DNA of 49,168 nucleotides from Mnemiopsis leidyi (GCA_000226015.1 JH154707.1:17262-66429), one strand, 5' to 3'; positions 25,901 through 40,900 are shown, numbered from the stretch's first letter. The notes: generated by a model not told the origin, from the letters alone. A program made the numbers and translations.

Positions 25901-28900
25901 AACGTTGCCATCTTTTGAGCGTATTGTGGAAGAATGTCCACTTGTGTAGAGCAAAAGACTATCACAAAAAATTTACTTTTAGAAAAAAAGTACTTACTTC
26001 CAGAGTGAAGATTCGTTGGGGGTAAGGAAAGATAATTTCTTGTTTTCACCAACGGAGCAGAGGACAAACTTTCCGTCATCCAGAATAATTTCTACTTCGT
26101 CATCTGCAGGAATACACTTAAGTTTCAACAAAAAACAACAACAATTATCACAAGAAATTACAAAAAGAAAAAGGCGACTAAAATGTTTCCAAATACAACA
26201 TTGTAAAAAGGAAATCTAATCTGTGGAAACAACACACTCCTGATCCTCCTTACCCATATGAAGTTCCTTCTTTATGAGAGGAGTCCGGCAAGTGACGAAG
26301 GTGCGGTTCCCAACAGCAGTCACAGAGGTAACGATGCGGTCTGAATCCCCTCCAAAACCAGGAACTTTACACATGTTTGAGTACCAGGACTGAGAGATAA
26401 GTTATATGTGACCAAAATCTATACTCATGACCTGAGACTAAGACCTGGTTTTGCTAAAGCAGGTACCTTGGAACTATTTTGGGAATTTAAGGGTCCCTAT
26501 TGATCTTTTTTGAGTTCCCCCAGCCCCCTAGCCTCCCCAACAAATTAAACCCACCTTGGATGTAAGAGAACTGTCACTTCGTCCAGAATCTTTAGAAAAG
26601 TCAGAGGGACATCGCCCGAGTTGGCCGTCCATGTACTTCCCGCAAGAGAATACCTGGAGAGACACAGATAAAGAAAGAGTATTTGAGTGTTACAACTGAT
26701 TTAAAAAATTCGTGAAACGATTGGGAAGCATCAAAGTTGCGTTCAATTCAACTCCTCGGTTTAGCACCCCCTCCCCCTGTAGCTAACCTAGATAGCCACA
26801 ACTACACACCTGATTCAGTGTAGTACCCCCTGTAGCTAACCTAGATAGCCACAATTACACACCTGATTCAGTGTAGTACCCCCTGTAGCTAACCTAGATA
26901 GCCACAATTACACACCTGATTCAGTGTAGTACCCCCTGTAGCTAACCTAGATTGCCACAATTATTATTTACAATTACACACCTGATTCCCAGCTAGCACT
27001 ACAGTGTGGGTGGCTCCACAAGCAATCACATCCGCTGGTGCGTCAATGTTCTGGATTTTAGTTGGAGTCGACACAACTGGAAGAGATCCCATTCCTAGCT
27101 GACCGGAGGAATTACAACCAAAACCGTATACGTCTCCATTTTCCAACAGTAATACTGGAGAGATTGACAGTTAGTCTGCAGTGTTTTCATAAAGATATTG
27201 TTGTACTACTGCTTTACACTTTCTTTTTATGTTTTCAATTTCGAAATATCGTCATGCGTAAAACGTACTGCGATTATTTATTAAAACCGCTTTGATTAAG
27301 GATCGTGATGCTTTGAAGCGTGTGGAGTAATGTTATTAAATATTGTTGCGATATTATAATCATGATTGCATTGACAAGAGACAAATTAACTTTTATTTAG
27401 ATTCAAAAGTTTTATTATTATTATCTAGAAAGCCCAATTTTTATCTGCGTGAAAAATTTACAAAACATTGTTTCTGCAGAAAATGAATGTCCTTATGACT
27501 CAGAAATGGTTGATAAACAAAAAACAAGGGTGAAAGGGTTGAAATCGGTTGAAGACTAATTACTATAACACCGGCATCTGACAAAAATCGGGTCGTATCT
27601 CTTACATGCCTAAAACCTCTCTCCATAAAAATTGTAGAAATAAACAAGACAGGATTGATATGAACATTAAGATTTATGATTTCATGATCGACCTGTAGAC
27701 TGTAGTATTAAATCAATTAAACCCAATGAAACGTCTAACCTGTGTGGTGCATACCACAAGCAACTTGTTTGACCATGACACGAGAATCAGGTAGTTTTAT
27801 AGGAGCTGGTAGCTTGGTAAGCTCCGCAGGGTGGGTGGGTTTACTGTCCTCTGTCCCTGTACCTGGAGTAGTGGAGGATAAACGTTCAGTTTTGTTGGGG
27901 TTTGTGTACCTAAAGAGGGGAAACGTTCAGTTTTGTTGAGTTTGTGTACCTAGAGTGGGGAAATGTTCAGTTTTGTTGGGTTGTTGAAAAACTGCTTAAG
28001 TATATTATGTGATATTGCGATGGATCAATGCTACTGTTCTTCCAATTTCCATGGATATTTGCTTTAAAGATGCCGAGTAGTTTATTATTTAGTTGCTTTG
28101 TACAAATAAGACACAAACACTAAATAAACAAAACTGAAGGTTCATCCATACCATTGCAGAAATACGGAAAATTCATTATCAGTGGACACAATCTGTAATC
28201 ACATTCCTCACATTTCTCAACTTACCGCTGCTACGCTCAGCCCGAGCTCCTTTTTCGTCCTCGTCTGTGTAATCTTCCTCGTCCTCTTCAACCGAACTGT
28301 TGTCGCTGTTCGAACTGTCGTCTTCTGATTCTACAAGATAGGCAGCCCGGCTTGAAGGGTTATGTGGGGAGAAGATATTTCCTTGTGTTTGTGATTATGC
28401 GCATGGCTTTGTGCTTTGAGTGATTAAAGCTGTGAATTGCGGACGAATCATGTGCTTCAAGTAAATGATTCGCGTTAAAAGCAAAAAACGGCTAGGAATT
28501 CATAATTAAATAATTACCGAATGGATTATTACCGAATCGCAGAGGTTTTGGCTCGGGTTTTGCTTTGAACTTTGCATTTTTCTTGTGAACGAGCTGCGCT
28601 TCCTTAGCGCAAGTTTTACAGCAGCCACAGATTGAGCAGCCAGAATCTCCCGCGCCGCAACCACACTCTCTGAATAATTGGGACTGTCAGTTAGTTATTG
28701 GACAATTAGTCAGTCATACTTTACACTAAAATATTTGATATTAGCCTCTTTGGAATTTATCGTAATTTCTCTTGAGGATAAACTATTTTTTCAGTAGATT
28801 TCAATAAACGTATCAAAACGAAATACCAAATTAAACTCACAGTCCAGGATCTCTATCTGGTTCCCCGTTCCTACAACACCCAGGTCCGTACCCGGTACAC

Positions 28901-31900
28901 TCGCCACAGAAGAAACAAATCATGCAGAGTATGTTCCTCCAGACATGAGTTCCGGGTTCGCACATTCCATCGTCACTGTCACTCTCTTCTTCTTCTGGCA
29001 GGGGGGTGGTTCAGCTTTTCTTGGTTTGTTTAGTTAAGTAGTTATAGTTTAGTTAGCTGGTTTAGCTTTTCTTAGTTGGTTTAGTTAAGTAGTTATAGCA
29101 GGGGGGCTTGTTCAGCTTTTCTTAGTTTGTTTGGTTTAATAGCTATAGCAGGGGGCTGGTTTAGCTTTTCTTAGTTTGTTTAGTTAAGTAGTTATAACAG
29201 GGGGGCTGGTTCAGCTTTTCTTAGTTGCTTTAGTTTAATAGTTAGTTATATAAATACAAGGTACAAAATTCAATCAACAGAGAAACCTGTTACCTGTTTC
29301 ATATCACGCTCAATTCGATTCGCTCAATTTCCTAGCTACTTAATCATTATTTGCCCAAAATAGAGATATTAACAACCCTCCTTATCTCGGATTGGTGACT
29401 AACCCCAATAATCAAAACACCGCCTTACCTGGATTTAGATCAGGGTTGTGGATGTAGTTACGTCCACATTGCCCCTGCGTGTTGCTCCCCATCGTGTAAA
29501 CAGTGCCCGCTGTGGTGAGGATGGCGGCGTGGTTGTGTCCTAACGCCACACTCTTCACGGAGAGGACACTAAACTGAGGCACCAGACCTGCTGGTGATAA
29601 CGATCTTAGTTTAATCGGAGAATATGATGAAAGTACGTATGGTACTGGGCTGTAAGTACGTGCTGTGCAGCTAGTTTTAAAAGTACGTACCATACAGGCC
29701 CTTTATGAATTATGGTACATTGTTTTCAAGTTTAAAAGAACATACCGTACAGCTAATTTAAAAGTACGTACCATACGTGCTTCTCATCTTAGATCGCAGA
29801 ATAGCAATATAATATTAGTTTTTGTTTTAGCTATTTTAGTTCATAACTATCTTATCATAATTATCCACAACGGGCGTGAAATTGCTGCATCCACATTCTA
29901 CAATGCAATGAAAATCATAATTTTAAAATAAGTATTCTAGACTAAAACTATTTGTCACCATATTCATGCTGCAGGAATACTATTCTGAGTTTTTTATGAA
30001 GCACGCTATAATCGCAATTTCAATAAAATCCAAGATATCTGCCCCAACATGTACGGTGGAAAGGAGCCGTAACGTCTGAAACAACCCCGCTACTCACCAC
30101 TAGATTCGAAAGGTTGAGCTAGCAGACCGAACATGTAAAGCTGACCACACTCTGTGACGAAGGCGCTTGTGGTGTTCCCTGCCGCGCACGCCACCACACG
30201 GTCCTTGATACGGTCGATCAGCTTCGGTTTAGAGGGCGCCGGCTTCTTCTTGGGCTTAGCTGCGGAGTGTTTTTAAGTTGATTTTGTGGGCATGAAGTAT
30301 TAGGGAGGTGTTTTTGTCTAGAAATAGAACAATCTGCGATTTGAAATAATCGTGGTCGTCCATTTTAAGCTCTTTATGAGACGCCTATAAATAGTGCCTT
30401 CGGAAGAACTGGATTGTTCGACCATGATCGAATTTTTAACACGTGACAAAGGGCAGTTTAAAGTCGAACAGGTGAAAAAACACGAGATAGAGTCAAGGCG
30501 CTGTGGTGGGAATTTAAACGCACGAAGACTTGTTCTAGACCGATTTGGTTAAGCTCCAACTGATATATAAAACCGCATTCATATGTAATAAGTTGCGATA
30601 TGTATGGATGATTTGTTGAAGTTTGCGTTTTCAGCTGAGTTACGCCATGCAACGTTGTTAAAGACGGAAACTTCAGCAATTACAATCGGCTGGCTTTAAA
30701 CATCTTTTTATCAGCGTTGCTTCTGGTAAGCAAATCGTCATTGAACTTTAAATATGTGAGAATGTGTTTAGAATTGAGCATAATTCATTCGAGATAACTA
30801 ACGATTTGCTTACTATTTGACATGTGCTGCTCTTTGATCTAAACATTTTGGCGAATTATAATCACTAATCTAGCAACTACTCTTACAAAAGAATTCTTGC
30901 ACAGCAATAATTGATATATCTCTTGGGCGTTGTTTCTTTGATATCGGATAAATTTCTACTGCGACACGTTTAAAAAGAATTTCTTTCAAATTGACTAGTC
31001 GTCATGGTAAGTAGTACAATAGTAGTACAATAAGAGCATCTTTATAAGTATTCCTAATATCTTTTGAATCATATCAAATGATTTATGTGAATGTGAACGG
31101 CAGTTTAAGTAATAGTTGATATGGCATTACAGAACAAAAACAGCTTTATTAATCTAAAGACTTTTCGAAAAAGGCTCAAAATAAGGCCTATACTCTCCTC
31201 AATTATGACCAACTCGTACATTTCTCAGACATCAACACAAGGTTTTTACAAGCTTAAAGGAATAAAAGAACGCAGCAACAGACTGGAGGACTGTGTCAAA
31301 AAGCAGAATGGTTATCAGGAACGCAGGCTCAACAAATATTTGGTGAGGACCTTGCTACTAAAAAAGGAGAATTCTCTGTTTCGTACATCACATACTCTGA
31401 ACTGTCAACTTGTTCGTTGGATTTTGTTTTGTCCCTTTCTTATTATCAAGTTGGCAAGAGTTTTAAAATGAACTTTTCAGGTGTGTATCAAAAAAGAGCA
31501 CGAGGGAAATATGGACAAGTTCGAGGCAGAAGAACGGGAACTGATAAGAAGAAACTGCTTTTTGTCTGAGTACCTACAGAAGGAACAAGAAAGGAAGGAG
31601 CAGGAGGAGATTGAAAGAAAGGAGCGGATCAGGAACCAAAAAACGATAGGACTTCCCAGTATAGATGACAGTATGAAGAATCTGAAAGAAGGTAAATCCC
31701 TTGCGCCTAAATACGGGAGAATATTTGAAGCGCCAGCGAAGCTGCAGAGACGAGGTAGTGTAAATCTCCAGCTTCTCCACGTGGTCGGCTCCACATCGCC
31801 GCTTCCAACTTCGAGATATTATCATTCGGGGTCTGACGATAGTCGGCCAAGCAGCGCCGGGGTAAGGCTCCCCCCGCTACGCGAGGAATTGTCGACTAAC

Positions 31901-34900
31901 AACAGACGCTGATATCCGGAGATTGGATTGAGAATCGATGAGGATTTTCAATACAAGACTGATTTTATCGCATGACAATTGAATACCTATTTCAAAGAAG
32001 TTTATTATTATTCTCAAGCCACGGGTGAGTATTCTATAGCCGGAAAATTTATGTGATATCAAAATCCACTTGATTCTGGCAGGCGCAGCTTCAAATTGTC
32101 TTTTTCTGTTAGAGATTATTTCATAAGTTTATTATTTCATAAGCTTATTTTATTTTTGTTTATCTTGCTGATTCCACGGCAACAGTATCTTTCCATGATT
32201 GATTGATTGCAAATATTTCGATTATTCAAAGAAAATCATAATGAACGGTCCTTTTTAACATCTTCTGATTTAAAGGTTTCCGCCTAATGTAAGTGAATGA
32301 TGATTTTAAACATGCTGAATAATGTTACTTTTCTTCTTTCGGTAAGCGGAGTTTCATTGCTGAATTGCCAAAACAGGATTCATGTATGCATGCTTTTCGG
32401 TTTGTCATTGTGATTTAATTTTATTCTTAGTTTTCTTATATAGACGACTGCAGTTCGATCAAGGAAAGAAAACTTAAATGACAATTATTTCAATTTCCGG
32501 AAACCAATCGCGTGAGCTGATGTGTCTGAAACCTAACTAAGGAACAAGGTCATCCTCAAACTGTCCGGTTTTAAAAAACGTTTGTATTTACAACTAATAT
32601 AGTTGTATCTATAAGTAGAACAGGCTTACGCAATACTTCCACTCGTTTTGATTTAAAATTATGCCATCGAGGTATATTACAAACCTCAGATCGAACCATC
32701 GTTAATTCTCTAGAACAGAACTACTTAAATGATGCGGTTTAATTGCATGAAGTGAGAACGAGCTCATTCCATAGAAATCAATGAAATCAAGGTGGTCAAA
32801 CGACCGAAACTGGTTTAATGGTCAGAGTAGTGGTAAAGTGGGATAACCACTTTCAATACGTGGTTATGGTGGCGAAGTGTGATAACCACTTATATCATTT
32901 TAAATAAATCATTTGAGCGCTCGTTCGGTTTGGAACAATGAGCGTGCGGTACGAGTCACAATGGCATGGGGGAGTTAACCTAATAGACCACACCACATGT
33001 GTCACACGGACTAAAACAGTCAGGACTCTAGACACTACACTATTATATCTTTATGATATCTTGATAATATCTTGATAATATCATATCTTGATAATATCTC
33101 TTTCGCGACTAAACTGAGAAAAATACTCACACGAATCTCCGTCCACACCACGCTTGATGTGTCCGGCGATGTAGGGTTTTCCGTCCTCAGACAGCAAAAT
33201 AACGTACTTCTCTTGATGAGGACACGCTATTGATGTGAACCTGGTAATGTGTCATGTTGGCCAATAATTTTATTTCTTCCTTGAGATATTTCACAGTCCC
33301 TTTTCGCGTTGAACTTGAGAAGTGCGTTAAGTATATCGTCAATCGAGCTCATAAATCTCACAATCATTTCGTTGAGTTGACGATCACATGCGTACTGAGT
33401 AACCAGTTAAGCTATAGATCAATACATACACTACAAGTCTAGGTCTTCCCACCTGTTCACAGAGCCGACAGGAAGCTCCACCCATTTGTCTATTAGTCCT
33501 TGCCCTGTTCCTATCTCGTCTGCGTTCCCACTAAACTTCAACTGAATACATTTTGTATTACTGATTCGGAAAGAATACCTATTTATCCTTTATACATAGA
33601 AGTACAGTATCTTCATTATCATGATTATAGTTACATCTTTATATGACCTAATCGGAAAGTTAACTTGCACAAAGCATATTATGTGCGTCAATGCAAAAAA
33701 ATTCATTGAAGTACAGAAATCTTAAATCATGAAATTGATTTCAGACGCAACTTTTTATTATTGTTTGACCTTGAGTGTCTAAGGAGAAAGTACTTTGTTG
33801 GAAGGGCAGGTAAGATTATCACAAAATGTTAAATTTTGCCATAATAAAAGGGGAACATGTCCTTTTTACCATAACTATAGGGAAAATCTCGGGGTGTCAA
33901 TGACCATGGTCACATTATGAGACCATGGCGTGTGACCATGAGGCGTATTTAAAGGATTCATAGTCATGGTCAGTGTCTTACATCGCTATTTTCTAGATGA
34001 GAACATACCTTGCCGTCCATACCGATGGTTAAGGTATACGAGTCTGTTCCAGATATTCCTTTTACGTCCTCCTTTACTGTAATATACAAATGCAGTAAAT
34101 CACTTTCCAGAGCTTCTAACGATATCATCGCACAATTTTATTAAAGCCATTACAAAAGGTTGTTAAAACTTGAAAATAAACAAACTTTACGTTATGAACA
34201 GATCCATAAAACTGAACACAACAACAACAACAAAGAAGCGAATTTCAGTAATTACCGACAACATGGCACATCTTCTCACTATCACAACCAGTAGAACCGA
34301 ACGCCAAAACCGCCGGACTGGTCACAGAGAGAGCTCGGTCGGGCAAGTCTTGGATTGTGGGGGGAGTAACAGACAAGTCGACACTCTGGAGGGTAACTGA
34401 GGACCAGGTTCCTCGTGCCAGGAGCAGCTTTCCTGAATCCGCCACACATTTTGTGTTTGTTCCGACGTCTGGGTGAAGGCAGGATGTTTGATATTGAGTA
34501 CGAAATTTATCAAATAATGAATGAACTATCGGTTTGAAACATCGGATTCGGAGAAAGAAGAGAAGTGGTTTGTAAAGATGATAAAGCTAGATCTATCAGG
34601 CATCAATAAATGCTAGATTGATAAACCCCTGCCATTTTCTCCATAACAACTCAGTAATTTACGTCACGACTCATGTTAAAAAGGTACCACAATATAGCCC
34701 CAATATATGCGTGGCACTGGCACGTACATAGCGCTCATGGAGTTCTATGTAGCTATTATATAGCAACACATTACCTAGCTTGTGAGTCTTCTCGATTGTC
34801 AAGGTTTCTTTATTGATAGACACCACACTTCGAGATTTACCCGTCTTCACAGCGAGAAGGACATTGTTAGCTGCGACGAGTTTTAGTTTCACTGCAGCTA

Positions 34901-37900
34901 GAGCTACCCTCTTGATGCACTTGCCCTGGTGAAAAATTAGTTTACAGTTAATCAAAATAGGTGATAATCGGATACTGATATGAAACACAAAAGCTATTAG
35001 CGGGTTGAACAGAAAGTCCAGGTACTTGACTCACTAAGACAGATCCTCCAATGCCAGAAGAGAATTTGAAGAGCTCCCCTGAGTTAAATATATAGACATG
35101 TAGACCGTCACTAGCCATGCTGAACGTTTCTGAAATACATCACTCCATCACTTTCCACTCGTATGTCTCACGATATATTTTTATCAAGAAAGCAAGGAGT
35201 GTAAGATATTAATCAATTAAAAGCATTTGTCAACGAATTAATATGCACCCAGCCTGAAGGATTGAAATTATTTGCTTCCCGAAATAAACCCTGACTTATA
35301 CGTTTTATTTACGTTAACTAAACACATCAATACTTACCATTATCGGGTACAAAACCACAGCTAAATTTCAGAAGAACGTTCGATAAACTAGACGTGTTCC
35401 AAGCAGAGGTTGTCAGTTTCCTGTCAGACTTGTAACGATTTAGGGACCTTCTCTGTAAGTCCGATATAACTCCACATGTCTGAGAAATCAGAAGTTAGGC
35501 GGAACTGGATCAGATGAAAACTACTGCAAGTGCATTGCACCCAATTAAGCAATCAAACACATCTTCTATAACAGTTAATGATATTAGATCTTAAAATACC
35601 TCAATATCAGCGATCTTGGCTTTCAGAGTGTGTCTGATTGCAGACAAGATCAGATCAGCCCTGTTTTGCAAGATAGCCACACATAGCAGCACTTTAAAAG
35701 TAGTTTTGTCGGTCGATACCACACTTATGTCCTTCAGGAAATCCTGCCAACTGCCTGAAATAGGAAACTTGTTACTCTAGTCGGCTATTTTGTTCAAAAA
35801 CCGCTGGTCCTTTTCAGAGCTTTCTCTGTAAATCTAATCCTATTAATAAATATATTATTTTTTCTCTCTAAAGCCATTAAATAAAGGAATAAATCATTAC
35901 GAAAATTAGCCACTGTTATTGTCGACAACAACGTGCTTGAAACTATACATTACCTGCAGCCAGATCGTTGCCAGTGAAACATTTCTGCGGCAAATCTTTA
36001 ATACATTGGTCGGTGGTGGATATGACACTTGAAAGCAACGCCGGAGCTGATAGACTCACTTGACGCAAGAGCTCGAAAACTGAGTGCAAGCTTGCCACAG
36101 ATATCTGAAAACGGGCTGTTTCAGTTAAATTACGGTGGGCTTAACGGCCTAGAAAGCAGTTCCTCCTTACATATTATACACACGTGCGCGCGGCGCGTAG
36201 ATGTTATAGAAGGTACTTAAAGTATGTGCCTTTTTACAGCAAAATGTCGCAGCGCCGTACGTCTTCGACATGAAATTCTGTGCAAAGTGTCAGTTTCTAT
36301 AAGGGCCCATTGCTCTCAATGTATGCAGACAATACTGACATTACCACACTACCCACCCTATTCTCAATTAACACGTTGAAAGCTAGCGCAAAACGGAAGT
36401 TACTACAATTACAACAAGGTGACGGCAGTGAAATCTGGAAACCATTTCTATTGAATAATATCCCGGGACTTAGGCGATCGAAACGCACAACTGGCCGACC
36501 TACTTAAAAAAACCAAAACAAGTGCCAACACAAAACATAAAATCATATGTGCTCAGCACAGCTCACGCCACTGATTATATAATACAGAGCTCATACCACT
36601 AACTCGTAGCGCGATAAAATGTACAAATCTTGGTGATAAGAAAAATTTCACTGCCACAGCAGCCCGTTGCACCCTGACCTAATAAACTGCACGCATACTT
36701 TATAATCACTTACTGATGTGTAAACATCAAACCATTTGACATAGGTAGCAAACTAAATTAAAATTAACCTTAAAGCTTAGATGAGTTGGATAAAATTATT
36801 TCTCAAAGCTCAGTGCGAGCTTGTCGCATATATTTGCCTAGACGTGATTTTTTAGAGTGCCCCAAGGGGATTTATATATTCATTTCCTTTTTTAAATTTT
36901 TAATATACATATATTCTGTAATAATAAACATTATAGGAACAGTTACGTATCTTGGCTTCACTCTCCGATTCCATGTACATTGTACATTCCAATTTCTAGC
37001 AGAGCCTTGGACATGAAATCCAATGCAATTATGTCAAAGACTGTCTCGAGTGATTAAGATACAACCAAGAGTATTATGCAGTATCAATCGACTTGAAAAT
37101 TGAATCTGGAAAAAAGAACATAAGTGTTTAAAATATTCCATTATCAAAAACTTGTAATTTAAGATTTTGCTTCATTACTTAGTATTTAGGTGTTCATGAT
37201 TCATGTACAAATCTAATAGCGGAATTTAGCATGCCCACGGGGCCACGGAGTTTGGACCGTCTCTAACTATCTGAGCTATGACAAGTTAACTCGTGGGAAG
37301 TAACTACAGTAAAATTATTTCAAAGCAAACATCTATTTTCGCCTTCTTACATCAGACTTGAGATTATAACATACATTCTTCTCAAATACATGTCTATTGT
37401 GAAATGCGGTGCATGGTACGAAAATGAACAACCAGCATTGAAGATTCAAGCCAAGCCTCCGAATACCAATGAGGCTTGTAGATAAAACCTCTTTCCACTT
37501 CAGAGCTCCCGGTCCCTCTCATATTTCATTTTCACTTCCATGGTAAAAAACTGAACCCGTGGCCAGTGATGTGAGAGCGAGTAAAAGGTTCATTTAAGAT
37601 TCTTAAACGCGCTACATAATGACAATTACAGTTTCAAAGCTTATAAATATGGATATATCCTTATTCATTTATCTAAACTGTAACTTTTTCAGCTGTTTAC
37701 GCAACCTCAAATTTTCACAGCTCATGCATTTTCTGAAAATCCCTCTTGAATAAAATCTTACTACAACACATAAACCTTAGCAGTGAAATATGGCAAAGGT
37801 ATTTTACTGAGCCAACTTTGTAATTAGATTACTGTATTTATCAACAGGAATACCCATTATTCTTTGTTACGTCTAAGCCAGTCATCTGTAAGCCGAGTAT

Positions 37901-40900
37901 ACAGTAACTACAGACAGTTCGTGTAAGCACAGTAGTATGCACACATCACCTGGAATCTTCACTTATCTATTTATTGGAATGTGGTTTGAAACCTGGATGT
38001 TTTTAACTAACAGACTCCAGGCCCTCTCTCCAGTCTCCAGGGACATAAACGAGTTATAAACTTAATAGGTCCGGATTTCAGCATAGTCCAGCCCATTTTT
38101 CTGAATACACGTATTCTGCGAATATCATGTTAATTGAACTAGTAGAAATCATTCCTTATTAGGTGCATTTCGGGAACATTCATTGTCTAATTAACATATT
38201 TTTTTGGACGAGAATTATTGGGAAATGGGACCATGTTACACCTCTTCTAAAGGAGGCACACTTTTTTCCCATAAGACAAAGTTTTGAGTACAAAATAACA
38301 TCATGTCTTTCAAGTGCATCAATAACATGGCTCCAGATTATCTAACTAAGTGTATCAGAGGCAAAAGTCGACCTACAAAACACACTGAAAAGAAGTATTT
38401 TCTTCTCAAAACACCATCGGTACCGAACTATAGAAGGACCAAGAGAGGTCTAAGTCTCTGTGGACATGCAGTTTGGAATCTTCTTCAATATGATTTAATA
38501 TGATATTAGACTTGCAATGATATGTTGATACATAAGAAGAAATTGGCTGTGGTAAGATCTTAAGAATTTTAGATTTTGAACCCGTTTTAGCTTTAATAAA
38601 GCGATTAATGAAATATTTGTTTAACATTATTATCATTATCATTTCTAACCACGTGTCAAGATACAACTACTACTACTACTATACATAATACCAAACTGCG
38701 TACCATTTGACGTGCTCAGTGCTGAAGCAGTGAAGCAGTGAAGCATCTACTCAACTTATCTGCCTACTACTAACAAAGCGGATACTCTCTATTTTAGTTT
38801 ACCTTGTACATCTTCCTTGTCCGCTATCTACAGAACACTTAAGAGGAAGTAGAGTGTAACTAGCTGCGTTTAATTGATGGTTGCCGCATCGGTATTATAC
38901 GATACCGCACATACCACATCGGTATTATACGATACCGCACATACCGCATCGGTATTATACGATACCGCACATACCGCATCGGTATTATACGATACCGCAC
39001 ATACCACATCGGTATTAAACGATACCACACAAACCGCATTGGTATTATACGATACCGGCACATAACACATCGGTATTATACGATACTGCACAAACCGCAT
39101 CGGTATTATACGATACCGCACAATCCGCATCGGTATTATACGATACCGCACATACCGCATCGGTATTATACGATACCGCACATACCGTACCACATCGGTA
39201 TTATACGATACCGCATCAGTATTATACGATACCGCACATACCGCATCGGTATTATACGATACCGCACATACCGCATCTGTATTATACGATACCGCACATA
39301 CCGCATTGGTTTTATACGATACCGCTCGGATATACAGTTATAGAGTTACTACTATATAACTCTAGTACTCTAGGTTGCTCACTAGCTATAGCACTTGCGC
39401 TAGTAATACTGCACACACTCTCTCTTAAAGAAACAAGTCTACAGTAAGATCCTATTCTATACTAACTTATACTTTTTATGCCCACTGTGGATGTTCTTAT
39501 AGCGTGTGTGTCTTTACCCGGTTCAACGCTTGGACAAAAAACACGATACTTTGAGACGTATTACGTGACAAAATTAGTTACTATTGTACTTACCTTTACT
39601 TTGAGGACCACCATTCAGTCATGCTTAGGCGCACGAAATTCTAATCCACAAGCATGATAAAATATCTTGTAAGAGGTTCACATCACACCCATTCAGCAAT
39701 AGTATGGCCAGTGGCCAGGGCAATGGACATATCCTAAAACGAGCATTAAAACGTTTGATCTGATGATAATGCATTGGGAGCCATTATGAAGGCCGGGTTA
39801 TCTTAAGCAATGGGTGTCATCATCCTATCTGATAGCCCGATAGACATTCTAATGATAATTCTAGACCAGATATTAAGATTAAAAGAAACGATCTGATAGT
39901 GCAGCGATCTGAATTCGTGGTAGATAAGCTATGTTTTGAGATTTAATCATTGAACAGGGTGTCCATTGATTTATTGAAATTAAATTTAAGGTGGCTTTAA
40001 TTAAGAGATAATTTCGAAACAAAAGACAGCTACTGCACTGCTTGGAATCGCTGAATTTTACAACAAAACCAGTAATCAATAAATAATAATGCGACGATCT
40101 CAGACAAAGCATCATCTCTCGGTTAAATTAAATTGTAATTAAAAATTTAATTTCGATGAATAGATATATGGTCCTATTACTCCACTCTTATGATTATTTG
40201 CCCTTTCAACGGATTGATTAATCTCTCCATTTTGGTAGAAAACACAACAAATATTGGGATAGCCGAACTTTTCTTTAGCACAAACAAAGGGCATCTAGTT
40301 ACCATACGGCTCAAAGCATAAAACTCTTGAAAAAAATATGTTTGCGATACAGGGAGCAATAGTGTCGCTATTAGTATAGCAGTGTATTGTATAGATAAAT
40401 TCGTCTACACATATGGCTTTAATTGATATGCATACCGTGAATAACTAGAATTGCAAATATGCAACATGAATTGTCCACTGAAAAACAGTCACGTAATTAA
40501 TTGTAAGGTTGTTTATTGTATTGTTGACGCAGATCTGCATGCAATGTAAAAAGTATACAATTTGTCATCGGCTCTAAGATCACAACCTACAATTATTCTA
40601 TGTGCCACAACAAGCTACAATTATTCTATATGCCAAAACGTAAAAATGGGACTTTATTTTCATAGTTTAGGTATTACGTACATTAATAAGAGATAAGGGT
40701 AAACCTCAACCCTGCATGTATATTATACAATAACTGTCGGTCTTAAAGATATATTCAAACAAAACATGATGTCATACAAATCACACTTACTTGACTTAAA
40801 GCAGGTTTGTCATCATCTTCGGCTTCAGGTACAATCAACGACACATCTGGTTTTAAAATGGGAAACTTAGTCAGAGCGGTTTTCTGGATGTGTTCCTGTT

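Noticed and set aside
25687-26079. 130-codon minus-strand ORF with repeated KTKVISLPVLKI segments
   Set aside because: It reads through the 48-bp intronic repeats in a frame different from MYCBP2; the conserved exon peptides are in other frames.
33902-33918. Palindrome tgaccatggtca, resembling a nuclear-receptor half-site pair
   Set aside because: Half-site spacing does not fit the standard response element, and one 12-bp palindrome in an AT-rich intron is weak evidence.
38860-39193. ORFs encoding repeated YRIIPMRYV-like peptides
   Set aside because: They are open frames through the 29-30-bp minisatellite; variation between units is not codon-structured.
38880-39326. Regular ~30-bp repeats considered as a CRISPR array
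   Set aside because: There are no unique spacers between repeats, and the context is an animal intron; it is a minisatellite.
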